From Artemisia argyi (Eukaryota; Streptophyta; Magnoliopsida; Asterales; Asteraceae): DNA of 64,000 nucleotides. Numbering within the stretch: the first letter of the stretch is position 1; each line of letters starts with the position of its first letter. Of the stretch, positions 23,961 to 35,010 are shown piece after piece. The position numbers and the translations under genes were made by a program. Location of the stretch: contig JARVZY010002393.1 in NCBI GenBank assembly GCA_030686995.1, forward strand, positions 372,001 through 436,000, in the 5' to 3' direction. The notes under the pieces were generated by a model. It was not told where the DNA came from. It ran no database searches and saw nothing but the letters and a program-made list of their open reading frames with translations.

Positions 23961-26334
23961 AACAAATTGATAATCAAAACGACAATCTATCCTAAGTAAA
24001 CGACGTGAACCATGAAACCGGTCGAACTAAAATGTATATCAACGAACTCAAAAGGGGTACGAATTACCGACTAGCGAAGTAACGAACATCAAAATCAAAA
24101 CTAGAAAAACACAATGAGAAATTTTCCCCCAATAAAAGTAGACACGGATAAAATGTTCACGAAAACTCATACAAAGAAAATATAAAATACACGTACCAAT
24201 AAAACATCCACAAGCGTACCTCAACGAAAAAAACACTCGATGAACCAGATACATAACAAGTTTGGTAAATGAGAACCATAGACAGTTCTTATTCCTGTAC
24301 TCGACCTTCTCAAAAACAAATGAACACCGTTTTTCACAAGACATATCTTAAACTTATATTTTTTTTATAAAATATATATAAACCATTTTATGTAAGGCAT
24401 CAACATAACCATTTTTTTTCCACGCTTCCTTTCCCATAAAAATATTAGTTTCCATCAAATGACCTTAAAATACCCAAAACGAATTTGTAAAATGCCATAA
24501 AGACTCTAACATAACCTCTTAATCGAACGCGAAAGACATTGAAGAATTCCGTAATCAAAATAATCCTCAAACGAACTCATACCAGTGAACACTCACGCAA
24601 ATACATTGCAAACCAAACGATGAACTTACAGACTAATTCGTAACAACGATCAAACCAAAATCATAGAAAAACACTGATACTAACGGGTCACAAAACATGT
24701 CACGAAATTCAATTGGTGTGTGTAAATGAGGGATCAAATATCCACACCAACTCGTCACGAACCAACAATACTTGAAGAACAATATCATATTCATTCGCGG
24801 AATGAATGCAATGAATAACCAAAGAAACGAACCAGTATCCAACAAAACAAATTCGATTACCCAACACCTATCACGACGTCAAAGAGAAAGAATATGGCAT
24901 ATGTACTATCATGGTAAGAATAGGAATGTCAACCCAAGAATTAGGTATACAAACGAAATGTCTAGCAAACGAATCAACTTAAATATCACAACATAAGTAT
25001 CCACCGATAATTGAGGTATCAACATATGATAGGTAGGATGGAATCTCACCACCTACACACCCCAACATATAACGATTGCCCTAACGGTTAAGAGAATACT
25101 TCTCTAACCATACAGCTATCACCAATCATGATATCACATACCATCTACCACAACATATAACAACAAACATCAATCAATGCAATAATGGTCACAAGTCCAC
25201 GTGTGTGATACCCTTATAATTATGTTCGCGACCATAGTTATAAGCCTATTCCACACGCATACTTACTTCCAAAACTACACATCTCAATGATAACGCACAT
25301 ATACCACATAACACCTAATACACCATGCAATCCATACTATCATACTTGCAAGTCCACTTGTGTCGTGACGCATGTATAATTATGTTGGCCACCATAATTA
25401 TCTATGCCCCCTTTCATAAGTGTACTCCCTCCTACGACAACACATCATGCAAACAATCATGCAAACAAAAACAAAAGACGTCGCAAACAATCATCTCACA
25501 TGGAACAATTCCAACGATCACGTAAACTCCATAATCAAAATCACCTGGATAAGGTCGATCCAATATCCAAGAGTAATCATGCTCTAACATGGCTCCAGAC
25601 GGCAAAAGACAATATACGAATTCCAAAACATAGCAAAAAACAAAAGACGTCGCATAATGGCTCAAACTCCACTCTCGCACTTATCTCCCCACTCAGATTA
25701 ATTCAACTTACTACTTGTTGCGGACTCTAGATTCGAATCCACACCATTCCATCCTAACTCCCTTTCATCTTTACTCAACCACCCATTCATGTTTCCTACA
25801 TTTTGAGGTAGTCGACAACATGCAAAACCATCTCTATTTCTTTCTTACAATTCCGTATAATTCACAAGTGCATACAAATCATGAGGTTTAGACTAAACCA
25901 CCTCTCCTTCCTATGTGAAGTGAGGACACTACCAATGGTATTTGGTAATGGCTCCATCTCCAGAAGTTACCATGGTTCCAAACCTCTCCACTTCTTCTCC
26001 ACCAACGTTTCCCATAAACGTCCTCTCCTTGTCCGAACATGGATACATGCTATCGGGAACTCGGATTCTGCGGTTAGTCCGCTTCATCCTACCACTTCTC
26101 TCGCATCTGAAAGCGACAACGGTTGTCCATCGAAGCATCTTACGCACGGAAGACGATATATACAATACTACATATAGGGGACTGAATAGACGTCCAAATC
26201 TCAATAAAACATCTCATAAATATAGGAAAATAGACATATAAAATACTATACTTACACATAGATCCTAAATGCAACTATATGAGGGACTCCTAGGTTATAG
26301 TCTAGGTCCAACCGCCTAATTCACTAAAACCAAG
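23961..26334 (-). other. Unrecognised interior of the gypsy element
   Basis: This is where gag, protease and reverse transcriptase would lie. Short open stretches exist on both strands but none shows a zinc knuckle, DSG protease or YVDD-type motif. Large deletions or heavy decay are likely. Confidence 0.55.
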
Positions 26335-26347
26335 GCTCTGATACCAA
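26335..26347 (-). other. Primer-binding site, initiator-tRNA-Met type
   Basis: On minus, TTGGTATCAGAGC lies two bases after the 5' LTR. TGGTATCAGAGC is the standard complement of the 3' end of plant initiator methionine tRNA. Confidence 0.88.
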
Positions 26348-26349
26348 TC

Positions 26350-28288
26350 TGTCACACCTCGCCATGGCGGAAACGCGAGGATGTAACTTTATGGATATCA
26401 TCACAACACATGGTGTCTATATAGAGAATAACTACATGCAATAAAAATGGCAAAGTATAGACACAAAGTGTCATAACAATACCCAAAAGATAACAACATG
26501 ATAAACTCCAAAAGCACAGATAAACCACTTTCAATGCAACTAAGGTCTCGTCTAATCACTTCCTTCTATCATAGCCTTAGAATGCTCACCTGAAAATGAT
26601 GCTTAAAATGTCAACATAACGTTGGTGAGATTCATAGGTTTAAGACTCATACACGCTAAGCAACCAAAATCACTGTGATTATAAAATATAGCTAGACAAA
26701 TAATTATTGTTATCATATAAGCTACATGCATTCACAAGGCAACATCACACATAAGGCAACCATCGGGCGGAACGTGCCCACCGATCCAAATTCACAACAT
26801 ACCGGGCCGGAACATAACCCCCGCTCCAAAAAATGGGTAAATTAATACCTCTGATCGGACCACACAGAATAAAAGTGAGTAGGGCTGCTATTCTCCAATT
26901 AGGCCGTATGCACGAGCAACAGGGTAAGCACCCTCCCAATTGGACCACACAGAATCACACATCATATCATTACCGTTCACATATAGCATAAATACGATAA
27001 CATTAAAAGTCCGAGCTCTTTAACACACATACACATAATCACAGTAACTCAAATCATTTAAGACAAGCATCATTCCCATCCCAAGTTTAAAACAAGTTAA
27101 AAAGTGGGACTATGAACTCACCTCAAACCTTGCAACTTCCACAAAACAAATCACAATCTATAACACACAAAAATAAATCCACATTTCACATGGTCAAACT
27201 AAAAGCTATAACCCATGTAATACTCATATGATGGATGTTTAAGACTCATATGACCCACCATGGATCTCCTAGACACCATACTAACCACCACATAACCTAA
27301 CACTCACTAAATCCCTTGCACTCTTAAAATCAGAAAACGCAGAATTTTTGGGTACATTCGCCCACATAAAATCACGACAAATAAAGCTCAACAACTCACA
27401 CCAAAATTTCACCATGGTCTCTCATAAGCATAGAAGCTAATACCTGAAGGCCATGGACCAATAACACACACAAATACTCAAAAGAAAATCAAACTTGTCA
27501 ACTACTCAAATTCAGATCTGAACGCACACCAAAAAGTTTTGATTAATATAAAATACTTCCACAAGTTTTTATCGCGAATCCTTTTCGTGGTAGTTTATTA
27601 TAACCTAATACTTAACTAATCCAGAAGGGCTAGTCAAAATACCACTTTTACAACCACAAAACACTCTAAAACTTTTAACCAAATTCTGTCCCGGTTTGAC
27701 AGCTTTGACACCTTAACAAAAAAAATCAAAAGACCAACTTCCCAACCTTGAAATCAATCGTGGCTGGACTATTTGGAAAGCTCTTTCATTAAACTTCAAT
27801 TTAGACCTAAAATTCGTGACTTAACTCTTCACCATCTTTTATTTACACTCACATCTTTACGGCCATAGTTTTCTGTCCAAACCCTAACACATAAACTAAC
27901 GTGTTTTACACTCAATTCTCTTCACCAGTCATCATAATATAATCGTTAATTGATCACATCATGTTTTAATTAATTAATTTACAGAAACTTACAAACCCTA
28001 GATCCATCATACTTAATATTACATGAATTTGAATAATTAATCAACCAATTGAACATGTATTTTAAGAATTTTACCTTGATTCTTGATTATTGCTTCCAAA
28101 TTATAAACCCTATTTTTTTTTCTTCTTCCTTTGCCTCCCATGAATGACCAAAATCATAAAAAAAAAACGTTTGAGGGTTGTTTGGTTTGTATTTATATTA
28201 ATTATGGATAATCTTTGGGCCTAAGAGTCATATTTGGACTCAAATTTGGTTTCCTTTTTCCCCCTTATCCCTTCTAGCCGATTTTTTA

Positions 28289-28348
<60 letters not shown>

Positions 28349-28809
28349 AAATTAATTTATTACACTCAAAACCTTATACTTTTCATAATTTATGTATTCC
28401 CATATCGAAACCTAACATCTTTCGCGATAAACCTTAATTTTACGACAAACCAGAAAATATTCATTTTCAAAATAAAGTTTCCAAAAATAGAATTCCACAC
28501 TCTTTTGAAATATAACTCATAAAAACAAAACACACATAACTCGCTTACGCTCATTAACTTGAACGAAGACTCGTTACGCAAAATCACAAAAATACCAAAA
28601 ACTATACAAGTCATTTCTACACCACAAAGGTGATCAAAATAAACTTTCCCAAATTCCAAACTTTCCAAATCACAATAAAACCATTTACGCAAAGGGATTT
28701 AGTGCTAAAACTCACCTATATCACCCCAAACACCTAAGACACACCAAACAAACGTCAACCGATTCAAGACTATCAGTCAAACTGGCCTGCCAAAACCACG
28801 GTTGTTACA
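26350..28809 (-). repeat. 5' LTR (sense) of the gypsy element, 2460 bp
   Basis: It reads TGTAACAACCG..GGTGTGACA on minus and is followed by the primer-binding site. It differs from the other LTR by scattered substitutions and by a TA microsatellite at 28291-28344, which accounts for much of its extra length. Confidence 0.9.
28291..28344. repeat. (AT)n microsatellite in one LTR
   Basis: 54-bp AT repeat present only in this LTR; the sister LTR has a short imperfect version. Confidence 0.97.
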
Positions 28810-28814
28810 ATCAA

Positions 28815-29612
28815 TCAAAGGAATATATCCCTTTCGTTCATACGATTGCAAGAGAGAGGAGATGAGAGGAGGATTTTAGGGTTATGAGGAGTGTTAATGA
28901 GTCCCTTAGGAAGCCCTTGTATTTATAGGTTTTAAGGAGGTTCTAGAATACTTGTAGGACAAGTATTCTAATTTGACTAGAAGTCAAACAAACCCTCTCT
29001 TTGGGTTTTGGTCGAACCAACCTACAACAACCCTTACGGGTTTGTTGTTTTGTCTTTGGTCGATTATTGACCTTTAATATTTATCTTAGATAAATATTTA
29101 AACCCTAAATGAAAATAGCACTATATTTTTATTTCATCATTACTCTCATTTTATTTCGTAACTCGTTTCTTATTCATCTTGCTTGTTCTGTTTAGTGTGT
29201 ACCAGTATGATCCTTTCGTATTTCGGTGAAGACAAGTGTGAAAGTCGTTGTGTTGTTTGCACATAAACCTTTTACATTTTATTTCACAAAATAAAATAAA
29301 CTTTTCTCCCTTTCTTTTGTCCAACCAAAACCGGCCACCATGGAATGGGCCAAAACATTTTCAGCCCAAGTGGCTAAGTTCAATATAAGGCCCAATGTGA
29401 CTTGCCTTGTTTAATTAATCATTTTCAGATAACTATATAAACTAGTAACTTTATTGAACAATTATTTGTAGTACTATATGTACAACATACATATATGTAA
29501 AAATCTATTTGTAATCATGACCTCATAGGCCATGATAACTAACCGTATTAGTTTTGTTGCTTCGTGCACACAAAATCCAACAAAATAATCATTAGTGTTG
29601 CCTTCTTAAACG
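28815..29612. other. Spacer right of the gypsy element
   Basis: Non-coding and AT-rich. It continues the sequence interrupted at 19672. At 29613 a TCTATACTATTTATAAAG sequence resembles a Helitron 5' end, but no matching 3' end was found. Confidence 0.4.
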
Positions 29613-29667
29613 AATCTATACTATTTATAAAGAGAAAACGGTCAAAGTGAAAAAGTGAAAAACTTAA

Positions 29668-30141
29668 GGGCCGTTTAGTTGGTGAAAAATTTCTCAATTT
29701 TTTCATTTCTAAATTCCTTGAGAAGATGATGGTTTTCCTTCTCTAGAGAAGAGTTGAGAATTTTGAAAACGCGTTTACTTGGAGTTATATTTTTCTTTTT
29801 TTTAAATGATAAGAAGATTACCTCAAATTGCGACGGTGACGGTGGCGGCGGCGGGCGGTGGCGACGACGGTCGGTGGTGGAGGATGAAACGAGAAATTAG
29901 GGGTAGAATGGTATTTTTTTTTTTTTTTTTTTTGGAGTTGAGAAAAAAAATGAGAAAGAAAAAAGTGAGAATGGTAAAATGGGTTTTTCAATTTCTTAGT
30001 TAAAATTTAGAAAATGAGAATTTCATTTTTTTTTTTTAAATTGTCAGAAAAAAGTGTGACTAAACGCGTTTTCAATTTTTTCATTTTATTATGAAAAATT
30101 TCTTGAAAAAATGAAGAATTTCTCTCCAGCTAAACGCACCC
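29668..30141. mobile_element. Tourist-like MITE, 474 bp
   Basis: The left end reads GGGCCGTTTAGTTGGTGAAA and the right end, reverse-complemented, GGGTGCGTTTAGCTGGAGAG. TTAA is present on both sides (29664-29667, 30142-30145), consistent with a TWA target duplication. The core around 29826-29890 is unusually GC-rich, with GGCGGCGG and GACGACGG runs unlike its AT-rich surroundings. It could be a captured coding or 5'-leader scrap. No transposase is present. Confidence 0.75.
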
Positions 30142-30153
30142 TTAATATTGGTC

Positions 30154-30258
30154 AAACTTAAAAATTCAATCATATATTTAAGGAAACTTACATTATTTTC
30201 AGAAAAACTTAAAAATTGAGTCATCTATTTAAGGAAACTTACATTATTTTCGAAAAAC
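30154..30258. repeat. Tandem duplication, about 50-bp unit
   Basis: Two adjacent copies of a unit containing AAACTTAAAAATT and AAGGAAACTTACATTATTTTC differ at a few bases. It is a simple local duplication next to the MITE end. Confidence 0.8.
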
Positions 30259-30458
30259 ATATGCAAAGTTGGAAACTATTATCACACTATTAATACACAT
30301 AAAAGACCAGGTTGACCCGGGTCGCTTCAAACCGGGCGGGTTTACCGGTTTAATTTGACCTTTTTTTTATGCAATCCGGCGGGTTGACCGGTTTAATTTG
30401 ACCCGTTTTCTAACCGGAACGGTCGAAACGGGTTTTAAAACGATGAGTTTATATTGTG
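30259..30458. other. Non-coding, GGTTGACC/ACCGG-rich stretch
   Basis: Near-duplicate segments at 30315-30360 and 30376-30420 share CGGGTTTACCGG or CGGGTTGACCGG followed by TTTAATTTGACC. The composition resembles the ends of non-autonomous DNA transposons common in plants. No coding signal is seen. Confidence 0.4.
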
Positions 30459-30541
30459 GAAATGCCATTATTTCCCCCTTGAAAACTAGCAGCAGATTGA
30501 GCAGTGAATATAAGACAAGATGGCTGCACAGAAATCGATTA
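30459..30541 (-). pseudogene. Fragment copy of the type-B ARR last exon
   Basis: About 82 bp here match 35435-35517, inside the last exon of the response regulator gene 5 kb away, with 12 mismatches by my alignment (about 85% identity) and no gaps. Both copies are in the same orientation. The match fades on each side, so this is an isolated scrap, not a decayed gene. It lies just beyond a MITE and inside transposon-like sequence, which suggests capture by a mobile element or filler DNA at a repair junction. Confidence 0.75.
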
Positions 30542-30849
30542 ATTACAGTGAAGTTTTTTGAGCTTCTTTCTCTCGACACTTCATAAAGTGACACTGCTAT
30601 TTCAAGGTGTTGGGCAAGTATATTTGGGTTCAGGTTTCTTGGGTGTGAATTCCAAAGTGTTTGAGGTTTCGGGTTTGTTAAGAAAATACATTAACTTCAT
30701 CGTGGCAAAAACCAGTGCCATTTCAGCAACAGGTTTCGGGTCAAATATTACACACAAAAGCAAGTCTTACAAAATTCATAACAGTATAACACATATTAGT
30801 AACACCGGCATGCATACATTTCCAAAAAAAAAACAAAAGTTTTCTTTTC

Positions 30850-31093
30850 TTATTCATAACGCATAATAGTAACGCCAGCATCATACTTAATAAACAGAGA
30901 TAAACTTTCTACATCATATTTTCTGTGTGAACACAGAATTCTAATCCACACATGATTAGGATTAACAACAATGATTCTATGGACATCAACAACATACTTT
31001 GTTATAGAACGCAAAATACTTGTATCTCGCAGCATAGGCTTGGTGTAGCTTTGGTCTTTGTCCAGCCTGAACACCTCCATATAAGAAACGTAC
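30850..31093 (-). pseudogene. Unidentified exon-like fragment
   Basis: Reading minus from a splice-acceptor-like TTGTAG at 31094, about 80 codons stay open and have protein-like composition, with phrases such as YMEVFRLDKDQ, VVDVHRIIVVNP and DVESLSLFIKYDAG. I do not recognise the family. It lies just downstream of the receptor pseudogene and could be a captured exon or the last exon of an unrelated broken gene. No partner exon was found. Confidence 0.4.
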
Positions 31094-31358
31094 CTACAAT
31101 TCACAGTAAGTAATTGATATCTGCATAAATAATCTCTTGAAGATCGATCTACCCGCTTAAACACATCTATGATAATTTACTAGATAAACCAAAAAATATG
31201 AATCGTAACACTCTTAACATTACTGTTCCATTGACATGTAAGTCATGTTTTGTATTTGTAAAACATTGCATTTATATATGAGAGCTAGACTTATTATTTC
31301 TCATTTTGACAATTGTGTGACATTTGATATTTGTTTATTCAAGAATGTTCGTAGCTCA

Positions 31359-34113
31359 CTAGAAAAACCTTCTCTTTAGCCTAGCAAGATTCAATAAGAT
31401 TGATACCTTTATCCAGCCGTAAACATCATTAACAGTCTCAATGTAAGCCAACCTCCAAATCCTGATGAAGTGCAAACAACAAAGTAGTCCGATGAATCCT
31501 GCAACAAAATCCGGGCCCAAGCCTTCCCTGTCATCTTGACCTTCATCCTCACACATGATTGAATTAATGATAAATCATTTCCTTTGCAACTCTCGTTAAT
31601 GGTGGCCCACATAATTCGGTGTTCCCTTGGTAAATGAACGAGTCGTCCAGAGTCTGGAGTTGATTTTCTACTGGTATTGCACCAGATAATTTATTGAAGG
31701 ACAAGTTCAAGCAGCTTAAAGAGTGCAAGGTAGACAAACTTTGAGGAATTTGGCCAGACAGCTTGTTCATCAACAGATCTAAAGATTCCACTTCCTGTAG
31801 ATTTCCAATTGATTTCGGAATCTGTCCTTTTAGTAGGTTTCTAGTTCTTCAATGCCACAAGATTCACCAAAACAGCAGGAATCTCTGCTACAATATTGTT
31901 GTTTGAGAGGACTAACGGTATAAGTAACTCTATTGTCTTGGTGTACTGCAACTGACTTCCCTTCATCGAAGCCAACATACTTTCTTCAGAATAGAAGTTA
32001 TGTCCTAACTCTACTTAATTTGTGATCATGCCACTAAAATTCCCAAAGCAATGAGGGACCGTCCCTGTTATGTTATTCTGAGCCAAACTTAGTAATTGAA
32101 GAGCATTGAGTTGACATAGTTGTTGCGGAATTTTGCCTGTAAACTTATTCAATTGCAGATTCAAGATTCTAAGGTTTGACAGCTTTTCTCCAATCCAGAA
32201 AGGAATACTACCTAAAGAATAAATTGTTTCCTAAATCCATGGTGACCAATGATGTAAAATTTTGTAAAGAAAGGGGGAGACTCCCCTCCATTCTATTGTT
32301 TTGCAAATGCAGTGACTCGAAAAATGTCAAAGAACTTGGAAGAAAACCTGTTATGTTGTTACTTGAAAGATCTATTGCTTGCAAATAGATCAAGTTCTCT
32401 AAGCAGCAAGGAAGACTTCCAGAAAACTTATTTTGTGATAAATCCAGAACTGTGATACTAAAGGTGCATCTAGTTGAGGGAAAACACCTTTGTTTTCCGC
32501 AAAATGTTTTGTGGAAAACAAGGAAAATAGAGATCGTGTTCAAATTAGTGTTTTCCAACAAAATGTTTTGCAAAACACAAAATCCCCTATTTCCTAACTT
32601 AACAAGGAAAATTACAAAACAAATTTTAGTTGTTTTCCTTTTTAACCCACAACCATCTCTCCCCTTCTTCAAAATAGAAAATACAAACATCAAGTCATCA
32701 ACTAAACGCATTTTCTATATTTTCAAGTGTTTTTTAGAGATAAATTTTCCTTTCAAATTTTTACAAAACTAGAGATAGAAAACAAGAGAATTTTTCTCTA
32801 ACTAAACGCACCCTAACTCCCTAAGTAATTTGCATAAGTGTGTTGGAACACTTCCTGTAAAATGATTTTTTGAGAGATTAACAAGTCGCAGATCGGGGTT
32901 CATTGTTTCATTGATCTGAGGAACATTTCCCGAGAGCAAGTTATCTGAGAGATCCAACAGCTGCACATTTGACGGAAACGAAGTGTCAGATCCCTCAAAT
33001 TTGTTCAAGTTCACCATCACATACCTGCGGCCGGACCATTTTAAGTTACTAAAGCCTTGAAATGGTGGCAATTTGCCACTGATTTGGTTGTTGGAAAAAT
33101 CCACGTAATAAATATGAGACGAGATATTTTCGAACCACTCTGGTATTGTATCTCTAATACTCGAGTGTGAAAGATCTAATGTCAGAAGATTTGACTGTGT
33201 TTGAAGCCAACTCGGGAAATGGGGACCGACGTTGCATGAGCTTGCAGAAATTTGCTGCAGTTGGAAGGGAGGAATCCATTGAGAGGTTACATTCAAAGCT
33301 AATGAATTTGAAGAAAACCTCAATGAGGTTAGATTCTTCAGTTTGATGAACTTCTGAAAGAGTTCCCGCTAACGAGTTATTAAAGATGTCAGGGTTTCAA
33401 GGCTTGAAAGTTCCCCTTCAATTGATTATTATAAACAGACAGCACTTTTAGAGACGATAGGCCACCGAGTGAGGGAGTTATAGGACCAGACAATACATTT
33501 TCTAAAAGGAAAAGGCGTTCAAGTTTCTTAACGGCTCCAAGCTTTTTCGGCATACTTCCGCTGAATCGGTTCACTCGAAGATTGAGCTACTTTAAACTAT
33601 TCAGCATGCAACCTGACATGTTTCCCATTAAACTTTGAAGATGTCCCACGAATCTATTCTGTGAAAAATTAAGGACACTCAATTTGCAACCCTTCTTCAC
33701 AATTGGAGGAACCGCACCATGAACCGTATTAAAACTAAGGTCCAGATGAACGAGGCTACTCAGATTCCAAAACAGGTTTAGCATTGAAGTATCAAAGGAT
33801 CATAAGAAAGGTCAATGGAGGCAAGAGCACTCAACGCCCCGAGAAAGTCAGGAATTTGACCATGAAAGTAATTATCATGAAGATCTAGATGCATGAGGTC
33901 AGTAAGGTTGGATAACCAGGTAAGAGGGGTGAAATTAACAAATCTAATGGAAGGGATATCAATTGTACACCAGGCCAGGTTTAATGTAAGCAAAGAAGGG
34001 AGCATATTAACCGGATGGAACCAATCATCATCCCTGATAAGTCCAAATGCTTGAGTGACATTAGTGAAGAGACCCACCTCAGACCATCTATGACCAAACA
34101 TAACAAAGATCAA
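31359..34113 (-). pseudogene. Leucine-rich-repeat receptor-like protein pseudogene
   Basis: Successive minus-strand reading frames encode plant extracellular leucine-rich repeats with LxxLxLxxNxxxGxIP spacing: 34113-33778, 33784-33587, 33574-33389, 33323-32802, then 32450-32208 and 31791-31564. After a frameshift, 31556-31359 gives the typical C-terminus: an acidic stretch (CEDEGQDDREG), a membrane segment and a short basic cytosolic tail with ILLNLARLKRRFF. There is no kinase domain, so the family is the receptor-like proteins (EIX/Cf type), plasma-membrane immune or developmental receptors. The signal peptide and N-terminal cap are not visible. At least five frame breaks and a 352-bp MITE at 32462-32813 interrupt it, so it cannot make a full product. 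An alternative is a set of truncated transcripts; a sequencing artefact is unlikely given the number of lesions. Confidence 0.9.
32462..32813. mobile_element. Tourist-like MITE inserted in the receptor pseudogene
   Basis: The 352-bp element has imperfect terminal inverted repeats: the left end reads AGGTGCATCTAGTTGAGGG and the right end, reverse-complemented, GGGTGCGTTTAGTTAGAGA. TAA flanks both sides (32459-32461 and 32814-32816), matching the 3-bp TWA duplication of PIF/Harbinger elements. It breaks the leucine-rich-repeat reading frame and supplies a stop codon at its edge. Its ends resemble those of the element at 29668-30141. Confidence 0.8.
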
Positions 34114-35010
34114 GATATTGTAACCTTGACCAACTCCACGAGACTGTCATTGGTTAGAAGCAACATGATAAAAACATTTATTTGTGCATGAATATTCTTG
34201 ACTGTTGTCGCCCTCAAGTAATATATAACATGCCGCCATGCAGGCCAGCCAAATCAATCGACTACCATATACTGTAAAATTTCTAGCTACAAATGAATAA
34301 TACTTCTGTTCATTAGTTGATGGTCAACTAATGAAAGTTAATAGTTGGGAAAAACGGATCCAAAAACAAAAACTGAACAACATTAAGGGATAGTTCTTCC
34401 CTTCATTTGGTCAAGTGATGAAAGTTCTTGTTTGACCTTCAAAAAGTCAAAATGGTACAAATTATGCCCCACAAGATCATTCAATGCAATGAAAAGAAGA
34501 GATTATATTCTGGACAATAATGAACTGGAAACTAAAACCAACCACAAGAGATATTATAATTACAATCGCTAAATCTTTTCAATACCGTTGATGGATGGGC
34601 TACAAATAGAACTTATTCAATAACAATCCTACCTCTACTATAGGCTTCCCGACCTCTAATACCTATTATCATAAGCACATTTCACAGTTTTCTTCCTTTT
34701 GAATGAACTTATTACATTCATGTTTCATTTCTGATGTAGATGAATCTTAACAAGCTTCTAACCCACAATTTCCGAGATGCAAATTATAATCTAAACCTGT
34801 TTCAAGTAAACAAAAACCATTTTTTAGCATTGGATACTTTTCCTGTTTAAACATAAAGGGGCACAAAGGGTACACTATTAACTTTATGATGTCAAAAGTA
34901 CTGCTTTTCAAAACTGATACCAATGTTTCCACAACTTGTAAAATTGATATGTATCAGCTAATAGTACTTGTTGCATGTAAAATGTGTGATCTTAAAAAGT
35001 CAAACTTTAC
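34114..35010. other. Intergenic between receptor pseudogene and response regulator
   Basis: AT-rich spacer holding the 3' flank of the response regulator. A perfect 12-bp inverted repeat with a 3-nt loop lies at 34309-34335 (TTCATTAGTTGA / TCAACTAATGAA). I see no coding signal and no AATAAA on the minus strand just downstream of the stop codon. Confidence 0.6.

Larger units (their letters stand above)
19673..28809 (-). mobile_element. Ty3/gypsy LTR retrotransposon, decayed, minus orientation
   Basis: Two direct LTRs (19673-22108 and 26350-28809) are bounded by TG..CA and by a perfect 5-bp target duplication ATCAA (19668-19672, 28810-28814). Coding remnants, primer-binding site and polypurine tract all place the sense strand as minus. 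The 4.24 kb interior has recognisable RNase H (about 23930-23650) and integrase (about 23560-22500) full of stops and frameshifts; reverse transcriptase, protease and gag are not recognisable. The order RNase H then integrase fits Ty3/gypsy. LTR divergence is visible to the eye, so insertion is not recent. Confidence 0.92.

Noticed and set aside
25728..25741. GATTCGAATCC, like a tRNA T-arm
   Set aside because: No acceptor stem, D-arm or anticodon arm fits around it; it lies in retrotransposon interior.
19427..29582. TGTTGG..CCAACA pair as an older LTR enclosing the gypsy element
   Set aside because: The flanking 5-mers do not match and no other LTR features were seen.
29806..30003. 65-codon GC-rich frame
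   Set aside because: It lies within a MITE, has no known domain and ends in homopolymer-derived residues.
29613..31200. Helitron starting at TCTATACTATTTATAAAG that captured the ARR scrap
   Set aside because: No GC hairpin with CTRR end could be found downstream; kept only as a possibility.
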